Source of the DNA: Sternotherus odoratus
Lineage: Eukaryota > Chordata > Testudines > Kinosternidae
Direction of reading: 5' to 3'
Assembly: GCA_032164245.1 (NCBI GenBank)
Contig: JAVMKO010000001.1
Coordinates: forward strand, 61,982,892 to 62,046,891
Length of the DNA stretch: 64,000 nucleotides
Part shown: positions 61,801 to 64,000 of the stretch, piece by piece
Layout: the number at the start of each line of letters is the position of its first letter
How positions within the stretch are numbered: the stretch's first letter is position 1
The notes under the pieces: generated by a model
What the model was told of the DNA's origin: nothing
What the model saw: only the letters and a program-made list of their open reading frames with translations
Databases searched by the model: none
Position numbers and translations under genes: made by a program

Positions 61801-63533
61801 CAGTTTTTGCCATGATTTAATCTTTCTATCACCCACATTAACTCTTTTGTTTTTGTTTCTTAAGTTCCAAGCTCAGTGCAAAATATTTATTATAAAAATA
61901 TTAGCTCATCATCTGTTTTGCTGTATTGGGATCCCCCAGCAAATCCTAATGGAAAAATTACTCATTATACAATTTATGCGATGGAACTGGACACAAAGAG
62001 AGCATTTCACATGACAACTGCAAACCATAGCTTCCTCCTAACAGGTATGGGATAGCTTTCGCATGCGGGAGTGGACTAGATGACCTGCTGAGGTCCCTTC
62101 CAGCCTTACATTTCTCTGATTCATAAAAATAGTTACAACTGTGTTATGTAAAATGTATCAAACTGACTATTTAGAAATGTAGGTAGTCCCGATCATTCCT
62201 CCCCAATCTTCACGCAGAAGGTCTGCAACACTGTCTCCTCTTCCCTTGCAGAAGGGGGCAGGGGAAGGGACAATGAGGCTTGAGGAGAGGACTGGGCAGT
62301 CAGGGGAAGAAGACCTATTTACCTACCCAGGACTGGCGCCAGCTTTTTTGCCACCCTAGGTGGTGAAGGAAAAAAAAAAGCTGTGAAGCTGCCACCGAAA
62401 TGCCGCCGATGGCAGATGCGGTGTTGAGTTGCTGCTGAATTGCCTCCGGTGGCCAAATCGGCGAGGAGCAGCCACCGCCAAATTGCCACCAAGTCCGCCA
62501 ATTCACTGCTCTCCGATTCCTGCCACTCTAGGCGACCACCCAGGTTGCCTAATGGCTAGTGCCGGCCCTGTACCCACCTCTGGGTCTATGGAAGTTACCT
62601 TAAAAATATAATAAATGCTAGGTCCAGGAGCTGGCATGGCTGGAGAGTTCCTTGGTAGTATGGCTCCGATGGAATTGCTCTACCTATGAACTGAGGAGGA
62701 GGATGGGGGGGAAGAGCTGGTGCCCGGGCATCAATGGCCCAAGCTTCTTGTGGATCCAGACGAATCTGCCAATTTGGGGAAGCGGCTTTTCTACAGAGGG
62801 CAAAACCCACTGTCCTGGCTCCTTCGGGATTGCAGTTAGTAATTTCTGCAAGGGATTTCTAATGGGAATTTTCTAATAGAACCTCCCCTCCTTGGCTTTT
62901 CACATGGAAGGGGGTTAGTTTGGCTCAGTGTTTCTGTGCTGTTAGTTCTTTTTACAACTTTCACCTTTTACACAGTATATGTTAGAAATTTATCATCTTT
63001 TTTCTATTTTTAAAAAAATACTTTTTGTATAGTAATTGAAGAAAAGGCATCCCATTGTGGGTTTTCAGACACCTGTTTGTACTAACCAAAGTACTAAAAT
63101 ATATATACATTTTCTCACACACACTGGATTCCTAATGGCTAAATAGTTAAACCTATGTACAGAGATTGAGCTAATCAATTTCTGTTGAAGTCAATGGGAG
63201 TGATTAGTTGAAACCCAAAACATAAATTTAATTTTAGATAATGGGTTTTGGAATACAATATCTCATCGTGGCTCTATGGACTATTAGTTGTTTTTTAAAT
63301 TACATAAATTCTGATATAGCTGTGAAAACTATTTGCCCATTTTTTTTCCTACTATGTGAACTAAAAGGAAAAGAGGACGTTTAAGAAGAATCACAGGCTA
63401 GGATTCTTTTTCTTGCTCTTCCTAGGTCTGAAAAAGTACACAAATTATAAAATGAGAGTCGCAGCTTCCACCACGGTGGGAGAAAGTGCTCTGTCTGAAG
63501 AGAACGATATTTTTGTGAGAACACCTGAAGATG
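225..63533 (+). CDS. PTPRQ: PTPRQ ectodomain, 26 exons of a gene open at both ends
   Basis: Receptor-type tyrosine/phosphatidylinositol phosphatase Q; the family is known for a long FN3 ectodomain, one membrane segment and one cytoplasmic phosphatase domain, and acts in hair-cell stereocilia. Seen here: 26 exons with AG/GT borders at 225-442, 7362-7548, 7685-7969, 9587-9871, 11440-11709, 12966-13226, 14846-14976, 15171-15300, 22605-22755, 25202-25308, 25864-25961, 32543-32708, 34471-34731, 36018-36178, 37099-37210, 37990-38216, 41436-41505, 44840-45039, 46818-47067, 50551-50679, 52779-52925, 57296-57468, 59608-59818, 61597-61746, 61865-62044 and 63426-63533. They total 4,668 bases and keep one frame. 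Order: C-type lectin-like domain, then 14 FN3 domains. Every FN3 boundary is a phase-1 intron. Exons 15-26 match human PTPRQ closely from memory (for example [33 protein letters not shown]). The start codon, signal peptide, later FN3s, membrane segment and phosphatase domain lie outside. Confidence 0.9.
1395..1741. mobile_element. PIF/Harbinger-like MITE
   Basis: Terminal inverted repeats of about 40 bases: the left end GGGTATGTCTTCACTACAGC is matched in reverse complement at the right end. TAA is duplicated on both sides (1392-1394, 1742-1744), the target type of PIF/Harbinger elements. The interior is GC-rich and non-coding. Confidence 0.7.
6240..7190. repeat. LTR-like interspersed repeat, ends not resolved
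   Basis: A GC-richer block unlike the intron around it, with phrases resembling the solo-LTR candidate at 50846-52397 (for example CTGGACTCCAGCCCAGGGAC against CTGGGCTCCAGTCCAAGGAC). I could not find clean TG/CA ends or a target duplication. Confidence 0.3.
7362..7548 (+). CDS. PTPRQ: PTPRQ exon 2: second half of C-type lectin-like domain
   Basis: Acceptor TTTATTACAG; joins exon 1 in phase 0 and ends in phase 1 at a modest donor (GTAATT). It supplies [10 protein letters not shown] (the usual W-DG turn), DCYAF, and the closing [14 protein letters not shown] with the last cysteines. The EPN/QPD and WND calcium-site motifs of sugar-binding lectins are not seen, so classical calcium-dependent sugar binding is unlikely (inference). 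Confidence 0.82.
7685..7969 (+). CDS. PTPRQ: PTPRQ exon 3: FN3 domain 1
   Basis: A whole FN3 domain in one phase 1-1 exon, about 95 residues. The B strand is EAVFVWSD with the core Trp; the F strand is [15 protein letters not shown] with the tyrosine-corner Tyr. It begins directly after the lectin fold with PSVPENF, a typical FN3 A-strand proline start. Donor AAGTAAGT. Confidence 0.85.
7970..9586 (+). other. Intron 3 (1.6 kb)
   Basis: Holds the TA-flanked fold-back element at 8531-8892. The remainder is AT-rich with no recognised feature. Confidence 0.6.
8531..8892. mobile_element. TA-flanked DNA transposon relic with a hairpin at each end
   Basis: Ends are CCGTATTTTTCG and its reverse complement, with TA on both sides (8529-8530, 8893-8894), as in Tc1/mariner insertions. 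Each end also carries its own internal inverted repeat (CGCCCTATAAGAC against GTCTTATAGGGCG on the left). The interior has A and T runs and GC-rich inverted copies around GCTGCCGGGAGCGTCCCGG. No transposase. Confidence 0.65.
9587..9871 (+). CDS. PTPRQ: PTPRQ exon 4: FN3 domain 2
   Basis: Single phase 1-1 exon, about 95 residues. Core strand [11 protein letters not shown], tyrosine corner [15 protein letters not shown]. Two N-glycosylation sequons lie in the first half (NSSNAS). It lacks the PNG turn seen in later PTPRQ domains. Acceptor TTTTTTCAG, donor CAG/GTAATT. Confidence 0.85.
9872..11439 (+). other. Intron 4 (1.6 kb)
   Basis: AT-rich; I see no repeat with defined ends and no coding signal. 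Confidence 0.6.
11440..11709 (+). CDS. PTPRQ: PTPRQ exon 5: FN3 domain 3
   Basis: Single phase 1-1 exon, 90 residues. Starts AVSPPSNV, core strand [11 protein letters not shown], tyrosine corner [15 protein letters not shown] short C-C' region (GLGSYIQV) replaces the PNG turn. Donor GTAAGA. Confidence 0.85.
11710..12965 (+). other. Intron 5 (1.3 kb)
   Basis: AT-rich; nothing recognised apart from the splice sites. Confidence 0.6.
12966..13226 (+). CDS. PTPRQ: PTPRQ exon 6: FN3 domain 4
   Basis: Single phase 1-1 exon, 87 residues. The tyrosine corner is clear ([15 protein letters not shown]). The B strand reads [10 protein letters not shown], so the core Trp found in nearly every other domain here is replaced by Leu. 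One sequon (NAT). Donor GTAAGT. Confidence 0.85.
13227..14845 (+). other. Intron 6 (1.6 kb)
   Basis: Contains a CR1-type LINE fragment (about 14160-14670). The rest is AT-rich without a recognised feature. Confidence 0.6.
14160..14670 (-). mobile_element. CR1/L3-type LINE fragment
   Basis: Recognised by phrases such as AGATTCCACAATCTCCCTAG, TTCCAGTGCTTAATTACT and AAACTGGACACAATACTC, standard in the 3' part of CR1-family LINEs read on the opposite strand. Diverged and non-coding. Confidence 0.6.
14846..14976 (+). CDS. PTPRQ: PTPRQ exon 7: FN3 domain 5, first half
   Basis: Enters in phase 1 and leaves in phase 0 at ATG/GTATGT. Encodes [11 protein letters not shown], then [21 protein letters not shown] and C strands of an FN3 domain with the core Trp. 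Confidence 0.85.
15171..15300 (+). CDS. PTPRQ: PTPRQ exon 8: FN3 domain 5, second half
   Basis: Phase 0 in, phase 1 out (ACAG/GTGAGA). Encodes the E-G strands with tyrosine corner [14 protein letters not shown] and a sequon at NFT. It completes an 87-residue domain with exon 7. The next intron holds the Gypsy element. Confidence 0.85.
16254..16776 (+). repeat. Gypsy 5' LTR (523 bp)
   Basis: Starts TGTGGCAGACCCAGGG and ends CACCTTGTCACA. Matches 21254-21776 base for base by eye at a constant 5,000-base offset. I saw no AATAAA signal and no clear TATA box in it. Confidence 0.93.
16779..16796 (+). other. Primer-binding site, tRNA-Leu type
   Basis: TGGTGTCAGAGGTGGGAT lies two bases after the 5' LTR. 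It is complementary, with one A-to-G difference, to the 3' end of vertebrate tRNA-Leu including CCA (from memory of the tRNA sequence). Confidence 0.7.
16840..21573 (+). CDS. Gypsy gag-pol polyprotein, integrase before RT
   Basis: One frame of 1,577 codons beginning at the first ATG after the primer site, with no stop or frameshift. Domains in order: coiled N-terminus; capsid with a SCAN-like segment at residues 143-224; CCHC zinc knuckle (C302, C305, H310, C315); aspartic protease (D364-S-G); integrase HHCC zinc finger (about 629-672); integrase core with D698, D757, E793 (35 residues between the last two); GPY/F-type end near 932; reverse transcriptase with D1126 and YLDD (D1189, D1190); RNase H with D1338, E1379, D1404. 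Key catalytic residues appear present. The last 106 or so codons lie inside the 3' LTR, so the natural C-terminus is unusual. It is a transposon gene, not a PTPRQ exon. Confidence 0.92.
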   Translation: MEEVVKALVQATAAQQEAVRIQQETNQLLITQAAQDRATLQEVVRQMKALSTMGRGGPDDRPLRASHFLQKMMSGDDTEAYLLAFERTALREAWPRGQWASILAPFLCGEAQKAYFDLAPEAAADYPQLKAEILARAGVTPALRAQQFHEWRYEAGKTPRTQLFDLIHLARKWLRPETHSPEKMIEILVLDRYMRGLPPELRGWVRKNDPPSYDELVALVERHLASQELSRTTTEGLRATRRPASRPKPRMAKTPSRYREEEEEAGGWPESLDRLGDRGNGTRGVGPNSPKTGGLSQAGRRCYACGEMGHLAAQCPNRAEPMECGLGGMGDPCDLVNQVGVAMAPHRYTRPVKMNGIKTTALVDSGSAVTLVSGMLISQDQLSRAKRSAVSCVHGDINYYPTVSVSLDVLGHPTKVVVGVVPRLPYPVLIGRDFPDFDSLLPGRGTEGVSAGVPEVTLRGPGAPAFREFDPELFSVGGGSRKSRRERRAAKALGTKILTQYRRAALVGERGSPQGRRTRREGGETDAGPSAPQAVPEGEAEVETPELGPIGPATENFGQDQANDPLYQNIRSEVVEVNGVPVEGKSKGRGPYYIIKGDLLYRVVPMSDMLVEQLLVPRRLQRGVLDLAHSHLFGGHLGVEKTLDRVMKRFFWPGVHAAVRRYCASCPECQLHAPRPHLRAPLVPLPIIEVPFERIAMDLVGPLEKSARGHRHILVVLDYATRYPEAVPLRNTLSKTIARELIQIFARVGIPKEILTDQGTPFMSKLMKDLCSLLRVRTIRTSVYHPQTDGLVERFNRTLKSMLRKVVSRDGKDWDTLLPYLLFAVREVPQASTGFAPFELLYGRHPRGILDIAKEDWEEQPNQGRNVIEHVARMRERIAQVTPIVREHLEKAQEAQRTYYNRQARSRKFQVGDRVMVLVPTAESKLLAQWQGPYEVVEAVGDVDYKVRQPGRRKQEQIYHVNLLKPWQERDALVVALGAPPQEGNPPGQVGISPDLTPNQRAEVVRMIRRNQDVFSETPGRTTEVHHHILTEPGVKVHVKPYRVPEAKRKEIRAEVQKMLRLGVIEESHSQWSSPVVLVPKPNGTVRFCNDFRRLNDVSRFDAYPLPRIDELIDRLGAARFMSTLDLTKGYWQIPLAKADKEKTAFATPEGLYQYTVLPFGLHGAPATFQRLMDKLLRPHRQYAAAYLDDVIIYSPDWGTHLRKVEAVLDTLRKAGLTANPPKCSIGLAEAKYLGYIVGRGVVKPQLNKLEAIQKWPRPIRKKQVRAFLGLVGYYRRFIPHFATRACPLTDLTRARGPDIVKWSDAAETAFGDLRTTLCTDPVLIAPDWKEEFILQTDASEVGLGAVLSQMRDGEDHPVLFLSRKLLPRERKYAVVEKECLAVKWAIESLRYYLLGRRFTLVTDHAPLKWMHQNKDSNARVTRWFLSLQPFHFRVQHRSGPLHGNADGLSRIHCSATQVAQPHGVAQGGGDMWQTQGRQLPGRPAIRKLTTREPGPAEQGCHSQKQGQLRPIKEAVRALEKRLLPREACGSLRSEVGGRVCLRSELEAVGDRGANLAKVEGCEGRVGRSRGREAADK
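21239..21251 (+). other. Polypurine tract
   Basis: A run dominated by G directly before the 3' LTR, the expected place for plus-strand priming. It is read in frame as glycines by the end of gag-pol. Confidence 0.7.
21254..21776 (+). repeat. Gypsy 3' LTR (523 bp)
   Basis: Direct repeat of 16254-16776 with no difference noticed on line-by-line comparison. Followed by the ACTG target duplication. Confidence 0.93.
22605..22755 (+). CDS. PTPRQ: PTPRQ exon 9: FN3 domain 6, first half, with twin donor sites
   Basis: Starts [10 protein letters not shown], core strand [10 protein letters not shown], then [10 protein letters not shown]. Two overlapping donors are present: GTAAGG at 22751 (phase 0) and GTACAA at 22756 (phase 2). 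Only the second, weaker one joins exon 10 in frame; the first gives an immediate stop. I therefore end the exon at 22755. Confidence 0.75.
22810..22842. repeat. (ATGT)n microsatellite
   Basis: About eight copies of the tetranucleotide near the 5' end of the Helitron. Confidence 0.9.
22875..23482. mobile_element. hAT element nested in the Helitron
   Basis: Ends CAGGGGTCTCAAAC and GTTTGAGACCCCTG are inverted repeats. An exact 8-base target duplication AGCTAGAG flanks it (22867-22874, 23483-23490). Interior non-coding and GC-rich, with an 89-base tandem repeat. Confidence 0.9.
23181..23455. repeat. 89-bp tandem repeat, about three copies
   Basis: Units begin GAAGGGGTGGAGTGGGGGC at 23181, 23270 and 23359, spaced 89 bases. 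The third copy is slightly altered. Small ORFs over it are repeat artefacts. Confidence 0.88.
24209..24275 (-). mobile_element. CR1 LINE 3' end fragment
   Basis: ATAGAATCATAGAAATGTAG followed by AGGTCATCTAGTCCAACCC, the reverse-strand form of the common sauropsid CR1 3' end. Confidence 0.75.
24804..25031. mobile_element. PIF/Harbinger-like MITE
   Basis: TTA flanks both ends (24801-24803, 25032-25034). Outer ends GGGTA and GGGCTGGGCTACACT (reverse complement of the right end) match the family at 45869-46159 in the opposite orientation; a small internal deletion lies near the left end. Confidence 0.65.
25042..25150 (+). mobile_element. LINE/SINE 3' tail with TTATGTTC repeats
   Basis: GGGCTGGATGGACCTTTGGT then CCCAGTATGGCCATTCTTAT and a short TTATGTTC tandem tail, a retroposon 3' end common in turtles. 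I cannot tell a SINE from its partner LINE with this fragment. Confidence 0.55.
25202..25308 (+). CDS. PTPRQ: PTPRQ exon 10: FN3 domain 6, second half
   Basis: Acceptor AATATGTAG with a weak pyrimidine tract; phase 2 in, phase 1 out (ACTT/GTAAGT). Encodes [21 protein letters not shown], in which Phe replaces the usual tyrosine-corner Tyr. With exon 9 it gives an 86-residue FN3. Confidence 0.78.
25309..25863 (+). other. Intron 10 (555 bp)
   Basis: AT-rich; nothing recognised besides splice sites. Confidence 0.6.
25864..25961 (+). CDS. PTPRQ: PTPRQ exon 11: FN3 domain 7, first half
   Basis: Phase 1 in, phase 0 out (CAG/GTGAGA). Encodes [12 protein letters not shown] and [19 protein letters not shown] to C strands with the core Trp. 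Confidence 0.85.
27564..27602. repeat. (TG)n followed by poly(G)
   Basis: About seven TG units running into about 25 consecutive G. A likely sequencing or assembly weak spot. Confidence 0.85.
29895..30085. mobile_element. Possible hAT MITE relic
   Basis: Left end CAGTGCTCCCCAAATTT and right end CTTTGGAAATACTGCT are imperfect inverted repeats of hAT style. No target duplication seen, so the call is tentative. Confidence 0.35.
30619..31744. mobile_element. PIF/Harbinger-like element or composite
   Basis: Left end GGATATGTCTACACTGCAG and right end CTGCAGTGTAGACATACCC are inverted repeats, with TTA on both sides (30616-30618, 31745-31747). Internal end-like motifs near 30803 and 31575 suggest two related copies or an internal rearrangement. 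Confidence 0.55.
31776..32163. mobile_element. Diverged PIF/Harbinger-like MITE
   Basis: GGGGATATCTACGCTGCATG on the left and CATATAGACATACCC on the right fit the same terminal family as 30619-31744, more diverged. The flanks ATA/ATT are not a clean duplication. Confidence 0.4.
32165..32345. repeat. Ancient SINE-like interspersed repeat
   Basis: TTGTATTAGGCACTGTATAA, then CAGTCCCCTGCCTTGCAGCA and a CAGGGCTCCTAACTCCCAGC end follow the layout of the old amniote CORE-SINE/MIR-like family. Class is from recall. Confidence 0.4.
32543..32708 (+). CDS. PTPRQ: PTPRQ exon 12: FN3 domain 7, second half
   Basis: Acceptor TTTTTCTTCTGTAG, phase 0 in, phase 1 out (CAA/GTGAGA). Contains the tyrosine corner [16 protein letters not shown]. 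It completes an 88-residue domain across a 6.6-kb intron. Confidence 0.83.
32709..34470 (+). other. Intron 12 (1.8 kb)
   Basis: AT-rich; no repeat with defined ends and no coding signal recognised. Confidence 0.6.
34471..34731 (+). CDS. PTPRQ: PTPRQ exon 13: FN3 domain 8
   Basis: Single phase 1-1 exon, 87 residues. Core strand [11 protein letters not shown], tyrosine corner [16 protein letters not shown], several sequons (NTS, NFT, NST). The donor ACAG/GTTTGC is weak but keeps the frame and fits the domain end. Confidence 0.82.
35582..35822. mobile_element. MITE-like sequence beginning AGGGTGACCAC
   Basis: Opens with AGGGTGACCACTTTTTCAAA, related at its tip to the MITEs at 43607 and 53718 but with a different GC-rich body. 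The right end is not resolved. Confidence 0.3.
35826..35935 (-). mobile_element. CR1 LINE 3' end fragment
   Basis: AGGTCATCTAGTCCAGCCCC and the following AGGACCAAGTGTATCCAGAC are typical of CR1 3' ends read on the reverse strand. Confidence 0.65.
36018..36178 (+). CDS. PTPRQ: PTPRQ exon 14: FN3 domain 9, first half
   Basis: Phase 1 in, phase 0 out (CGG/GTATGT). Starts [13 protein letters not shown], core strand [13 protein letters not shown]. This is the last exon of the part for which I recall no counterpart in the human reference protein. Confidence 0.84.
36179..37098 (+). other. Intron 14 (0.9 kb)
   Basis: AT-rich. Of interest because the human reference transcript, as recalled, takes up the protein just after this intron. 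I see no convincing alternative first exon with a signal peptide here. Confidence 0.5.
37099..37210 (+). CDS. PTPRQ: PTPRQ exon 15: FN3 domain 9, second half
   Basis: Phase 0 in, phase 1 out (ACTT/GTGAGT). Encodes [20 protein letters not shown] followed by a TVTTNVT end. From memory, the human reference protein has a signal peptide followed directly by the equivalent of this half domain. Confidence 0.9.
37211..37989 (+). other. Intron 15 (0.8 kb)
   Basis: AT-rich; nothing recognised besides splice sites. Confidence 0.6.
37990..38216 (+). CDS. PTPRQ: PTPRQ exon 16: FN3 domain 10, first part
   Basis: Phase 1 in, phase 0 out (AAG/GTAACA). Encodes [32 protein letters not shown], the distinctive CPWMQT and [13 protein letters not shown]. 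Nearly collinear with human PTPRQ from memory. First domain in the window with the PNG turn. Confidence 0.93.
38217..41435 (+). other. Intron 16 (3.2 kb)
   Basis: Holds an inverted-repeat element (38519-38999), a hAT-like end near 39878 and a G run near 40651. The rest is unassigned. Confidence 0.55.
38519..38999. mobile_element. Inverted-repeat MITE with GGTAAA-type ends
   Basis: GGTAAATTTTCAAAAGTATC on the left and TTCTTTTGAAAACTTTACC on the right are imperfect inverted repeats. Internal copies of AAGTGACTT and AGGCTCCTAAGT follow a family I recall as common in turtles. No transposase. Confidence 0.45.
41436..41505 (+). CDS. PTPRQ: PTPRQ exon 17: FN3 domain 10, final strand
   Basis: A 70-base exon, phase 0 in and phase 1 out. 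Encodes [15 protein letters not shown] and a FLFQTAES end, matching the human order. It would be missed by ORF length filters. Confidence 0.92.
43607..43735. mobile_element. Short MITE with AGGGTGACCAGA-type ends
   Basis: Left AGGATGACCAGA and right TCTGGTCACCCT are inverted repeats. The 9-base flank AGTTTCAAT is repeated on both sides (43597-43605, 43736-43744). Same family as 53718-53839. Confidence 0.7.
44229..44473. mobile_element. Diverged PIF/Harbinger-like MITE
   Basis: GGTTATGTCTACAGAG after TTA on the left and AATGTACCCC before TAG on the right; the interior is rich in TGAGCTCCAG-like words typical of this family. Confidence 0.4.
44840..45039 (+). CDS. PTPRQ: PTPRQ exon 18: FN3 domain 11, first part
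   Basis: Phase 1 in, phase 0 out (AAT/GTGAGT). Encodes [41 protein letters not shown] and LPECN, the last shared with human PTPRQ from memory. Confidence 0.93.
45341..45503. repeat. Fold-back inverted repeat with about 67-base arms
   Basis: Arms 45341-45407 and 45433-45503 are near-perfect reverse complements (for example AGATTCTCATTTTGTTTAGA against TCTAAACAAAATGAGAATCT), with a 25-base AT-rich loop. The DNA or its RNA could form a long hairpin. Confidence 0.9.
45869..46159. mobile_element. PIF/Harbinger-like MITE with internal palindrome
   Basis: Left GGGCTGGTCTCCACTAC and right GTAGTGAAGACATACCC are imperfect inverted repeats; flanks TAA/TTA. Contains a G run (about 45886-45904) and the palindrome ATTTCTCGCGTCTT...AAGACGCGAGAAAT near 46071-46101. 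Same family as 24804-25031. Confidence 0.65.
46818..47067 (+). CDS. PTPRQ: PTPRQ exon 19: FN3 domain 11, Ser/Thr-rich insert and second part
   Basis: Phase 0 in, phase 1 out (GCAG/GTATGT). The first half is a Ser/Thr/Pro-rich stretch ([18 protein letters not shown] and on), a likely O-glycosylated loop inside the domain. The second half has the F strand [19 protein letters not shown]. Both halves are conserved with human PTPRQ. Confidence 0.93.
49608..49725. repeat. 118-bp palindrome
   Basis: The sequence reads the same on both strands about a TA-repeat centre at 49666/49667. The right arm contains the hAT target flank AGATAGAG and the first 25 bases of the hAT at 49701; the left arm is their inverted duplicate. 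Confidence 0.9.
49701..50005. mobile_element. Non-autonomous hAT element
   Basis: Starts CAGGGGTAAGCAACC and ends near GATTGCTGATCCCGG, imperfect inverted repeats. Flanks AGATAGAG (49693-49700) and AGGTAGAG (50006-50013) are an 8-base target duplication with one change. Non-coding. Confidence 0.75.
50551..50679 (+). CDS. PTPRQ: PTPRQ exon 20: FN3 domain 12, first half
   Basis: Phase 1 at both ends (donor CTG/GTAAGT). Encodes [38 protein letters not shown]. The ITGKSFS and [17 protein letters not shown] stretches match human PTPRQ closely. Confidence 0.93.
50846..52397 (-). mobile_element. Probable solo LTR, interrupted by a hAT MITE
   Basis: Read on the minus strand it begins TGTAGCGAGGG and ends CCCCATGACA, and has an AATAAA signal (plus-strand TTTATT near 51623). 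About 1.15 kb without the hAT. No internal retroviral or pol sequence. I could not confirm a target duplication. Confidence 0.45.
51655..52043. mobile_element. hAT MITE inside the LTR
   Basis: CAGGGCCGGCGACAGG on the left pairs with CTGTCGCTGGCCCTG on the right. Exact 8-base duplication CATGCAGG (51647-51654, 52044-52051). GC-rich, with an internal palindrome (CCGGACTTCAGG near 51700). Related to 56034-56347. Confidence 0.9.
52779..52925 (+). CDS. PTPRQ: PTPRQ exon 21: FN3 domain 12, second half
   Basis: Phase 1 at both ends (GAAG/GTAGGT). Encodes [19 protein letters not shown], then [14 protein letters not shown] and VFTPPE. Completes a 92-residue FN3. Confidence 0.93.
53718..53839. mobile_element. 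Short MITE with AGGGTGACCAGA-type ends
   Basis: GGGGTGACCAG on the left and CTGGTCACCCT on the right; flank ATTCTTCC exactly repeated (53710-53717, 53840-53847). Second copy of the family at 43607-43735. Confidence 0.75.
54690..54965. repeat. Ancient SINE-like interspersed repeat
   Basis: CAAAGAACTTTCAGTCTTAG, GAAGTGGCTTGCCTAAATTC and CAGGTCAGTGACAGGGTCTG follow the old amniote CORE-SINE/MIR-like pattern. Diverged. Confidence 0.45.
55526..56602. mobile_element. hAT element (1.08 kb) with a nested hAT MITE
   Basis: CAGGGGTGGGCAAAAC on the left pairs with TTTTGCCCACCCCTG on the right. Flanks CAATAAAC (55518-55525) and CACTAAAC (56603-56610) are an 8-base duplication with one change. Pyrimidine-rich, non-coding; long ORFs on either strand here are composition artefacts. 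Confidence 0.8.
56034..56347. mobile_element. hAT MITE nested in the larger hAT
   Basis: CAGGGCTGGCGACAGG on the left pairs with CCTGTCGCCGGCCCTG on the right. Flanks TGCCCTGG (56026-56033) and TGCCCCGG (56348-56355) are a near-perfect 8-base duplication. Very C-rich. Confidence 0.8.
57296..57468 (+). CDS. PTPRQ: PTPRQ exon 22: FN3 domain 13, first part
   Basis: Phase 1 in, phase 0 out (AAG/GTATAT). Encodes [38 protein letters not shown] and ENAILTGK. Strong collinearity with human PTPRQ. Confidence 0.92.
57661..57918. mobile_element. Diverged PIF/Harbinger-like MITE
   Basis: GAATATATCCAAACTGCAGT after TTA on the left and GCAATGTGGACGTACAC before TTG on the right fit the GGGTATGTCTACACTGCAG end family, with several changes. 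Confidence 0.4.
58375..58520. repeat. Ancient SINE-like interspersed repeat
   Basis: CCCATTGTGCTAGGCAGTAT, GGGAGCTTAGAGACAAAG and TTTTACAGATTGGAAACTGA follow the same old family as 32165-32345. Confidence 0.45.
59460..59540. repeat. TA/TG compound microsatellite
   Basis: Runs of TATATA and TGTGTG with short interruptions, about 70 bases before exon 23. Confidence 0.8.
59608..59818 (+). CDS. PTPRQ: PTPRQ exon 23: linker insert inside FN3 domain 13
   Basis: Phase 0 in, phase 1 out (CTG/GTAAAA). About 70 residues, acidic and Ser/Thr-rich, with no FN3 strand pattern. It contains GLYEGSAEM, which is shared with human PTPRQ, so the insert is an old feature of the gene and not an intron read-through. 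Confidence 0.88.
59819..61596 (+). other. Intron 23 (1.8 kb)
   Basis: Contains the interspersed repeat at 60512-60640. Nothing else recognised. Confidence 0.6.
60512..60640. repeat. Interspersed repeat of the AAGGTGGATGAGGTAATATC family
   Basis: ACAAGGTGGATGAGGTAATA, TTTTATTGGACCAACATCTG and AGCCCTTCTTCAGGTCTG are phrases of a repeat widespread in amniotes. I am not sure of its class. Confidence 0.5.
61597..61746 (+). CDS. PTPRQ: PTPRQ exon 24: FN3 domain 13, second part
   Basis: Phase 1 at both ends (CAAG/GTAACA). Encodes [33 protein letters not shown] and VRTREQ. Only 118 bases separate it from exon 25. Confidence 0.93.
61865..62044 (+). CDS. PTPRQ: PTPRQ exon 25: FN3 domain 14, first half
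   Basis: Phase 1 at both ends (ACAG/GTATGG). Encodes [35 protein letters not shown] and [10 protein letters not shown], matching human PTPRQ. A CR1 3' end begins about 14 bases past the donor. Confidence 0.93.
62058..62130 (+). mobile_element. CR1 LINE 3' end fragment
   Basis: GGACTAGATGACCTGCTGAG and TCCCTTCCAGCCTTACATTT then a TTCTCTGATTCATA tail, the sense form of the sauropsid CR1 3' end. It lies within 15 bases of the exon 25 donor. Confidence 0.75.
62328..62570. mobile_element. hAT MITE
   Basis: CAGGACTGGCGCCAGC on the left and GCTAGTGCCGGCCCTG on the right are inverted repeats. Flanks TACCTACC (62320-62327) and TACCCACC (62571-62578) are an 8-base duplication with one change. Confidence 0.8.
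63426..63533 (+). CDS. PTPRQ: PTPRQ exon 26: FN3 domain 14, second half
   Basis: Phase 1 at both ends (GATG/GTAAGT). Encodes [20 protein letters not shown], then [15 protein letters not shown]. Last coding exon in the window; the gene goes on downstream. Confidence 0.93.
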
Positions 63534-64000
63534 GTAAGTTTCCTGTTTGCAGTGATGTGCATGAGCTGGGTGCGTGCACAAACAAATGATAAAACATACA
63601 CATTGAGATCTATTTCCAAAATTTGGAATATATCCAAATCCACTCAAACTAGGACTCTCCCACCACCCAGTGTTGCTTCCCTCAGCCAGTTTTGCAGGCC
63701 TGGGAGGAAAGAAATAAACTTCAGCAGTACCTGAAGGTCAGCAAATGTGGGATCTGATGCACCACAGGGGAAGCAGCTCCAGAACCATCACTGAAATTGC
63801 CATGTCTCCAGCCCCTTTCTGATTAACACAGGGGTTATTAGCTTGGAAAATCCACAGCTTCTGCCTGTTATCATGATGTGGAAGATAGGTGGCTTCTGAG
63901 GCATCCAGAATGTAAACCATTAAAGGCTTTTTAATCTTAAAACCAGCATTGTAAATTGCACCCAGGAACAATTTGTAAACCACCTCATATCATGGAACCT
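63534..64000 (+). other. Intron after exon 26 (start only)
   Basis: Begins GTAAGT. Nothing recognised before the window ends. Confidence 0.6.

Larger units (their letters stand above)
62045..63425 (+). other. Intron 25 (1.4 kb)
   Basis: Holds a CR1 3' end (62058-62130) and a hAT MITE (62328-62570). The rest is unassigned. Confidence 0.6.

Overview
The window is vertebrate nuclear DNA, most likely from a turtle. It is AT-rich intron sequence broken by short exons with canonical splice sites, and it carries CR1-type LINE ends, many hAT and PIF/Harbinger-like MITEs with clear target-site duplications, a Helitron and an intact Gypsy-type LTR retrotransposon. This repeat mix is typical of turtles and, less so, crocodilians. 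The species call is inference from repeat families.

One gene occupies the whole window on the + strand: PTPRQ, the receptor phosphatase with a fibronectin type III (FN3) ectodomain found at the apical surface of hair cells. I could place 26 coding exons (225-63533) that join in one open frame of about 1,556 codons. The gene starts before the window (no signal peptide or start codon is visible) and continues past it (remaining FN3 domains, membrane segment and phosphatase domain are missing). Exons 1-2 encode a C-type lectin-like domain. Exons 3-26 encode 14 FN3 domains. From exon 15 onward the sequence matches mammalian PTPRQ closely from memory. The first 14 exons (about 900 codons: lectin domain plus FN3-1 to the first half of FN3-9) lie upstream of where I recall the human reference protein beginning, and they are the most notable gene-level feature.

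The intron between exons 8 and 9 holds a 5.5-kb LTR retrotransposon (16254-21776) with two LTRs that look identical base for base, a 4-bp target duplication, a tRNA-Leu-type primer site and one uninterrupted gag-pol frame. Its domain order is gag, protease, integrase, reverse transcriptase, RNase H, with integrase before RT as in Gmr1-type Gypsy elements. Its capsid contains a segment strikingly like the SCAN domain of vertebrate zinc-finger proteins.

Region by region: 1-16 kb, lectin domain and FN3-1 to FN3-5, with a Harbinger-like MITE (1.4 kb), an LTR-like stretch (6.2-7.2 kb), a TA-flanked fold-back element (8.5 kb) and a CR1 fragment (14.2 kb). 16-22 kb, the Gypsy element. 22.6-26 kb, FN3-6 and the start of FN3-7, with a Helitron carrying a nested hAT element just behind exon 9. 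26-38 kb, FN3-7 to FN3-10 with a cluster of Harbinger-like repeats at 30.6-32.2 kb. 38-50 kb, FN3-10 and FN3-11 with several MITEs, two fold-back structures (45.4 kb, 49.4-50.2 kb) and a 118-bp palindrome. 50-64 kb, FN3-12 to FN3-14 with a probable solo LTR, nested hAT elements and microsatellites. I saw no tRNA, rRNA, CRISPR or second host gene.
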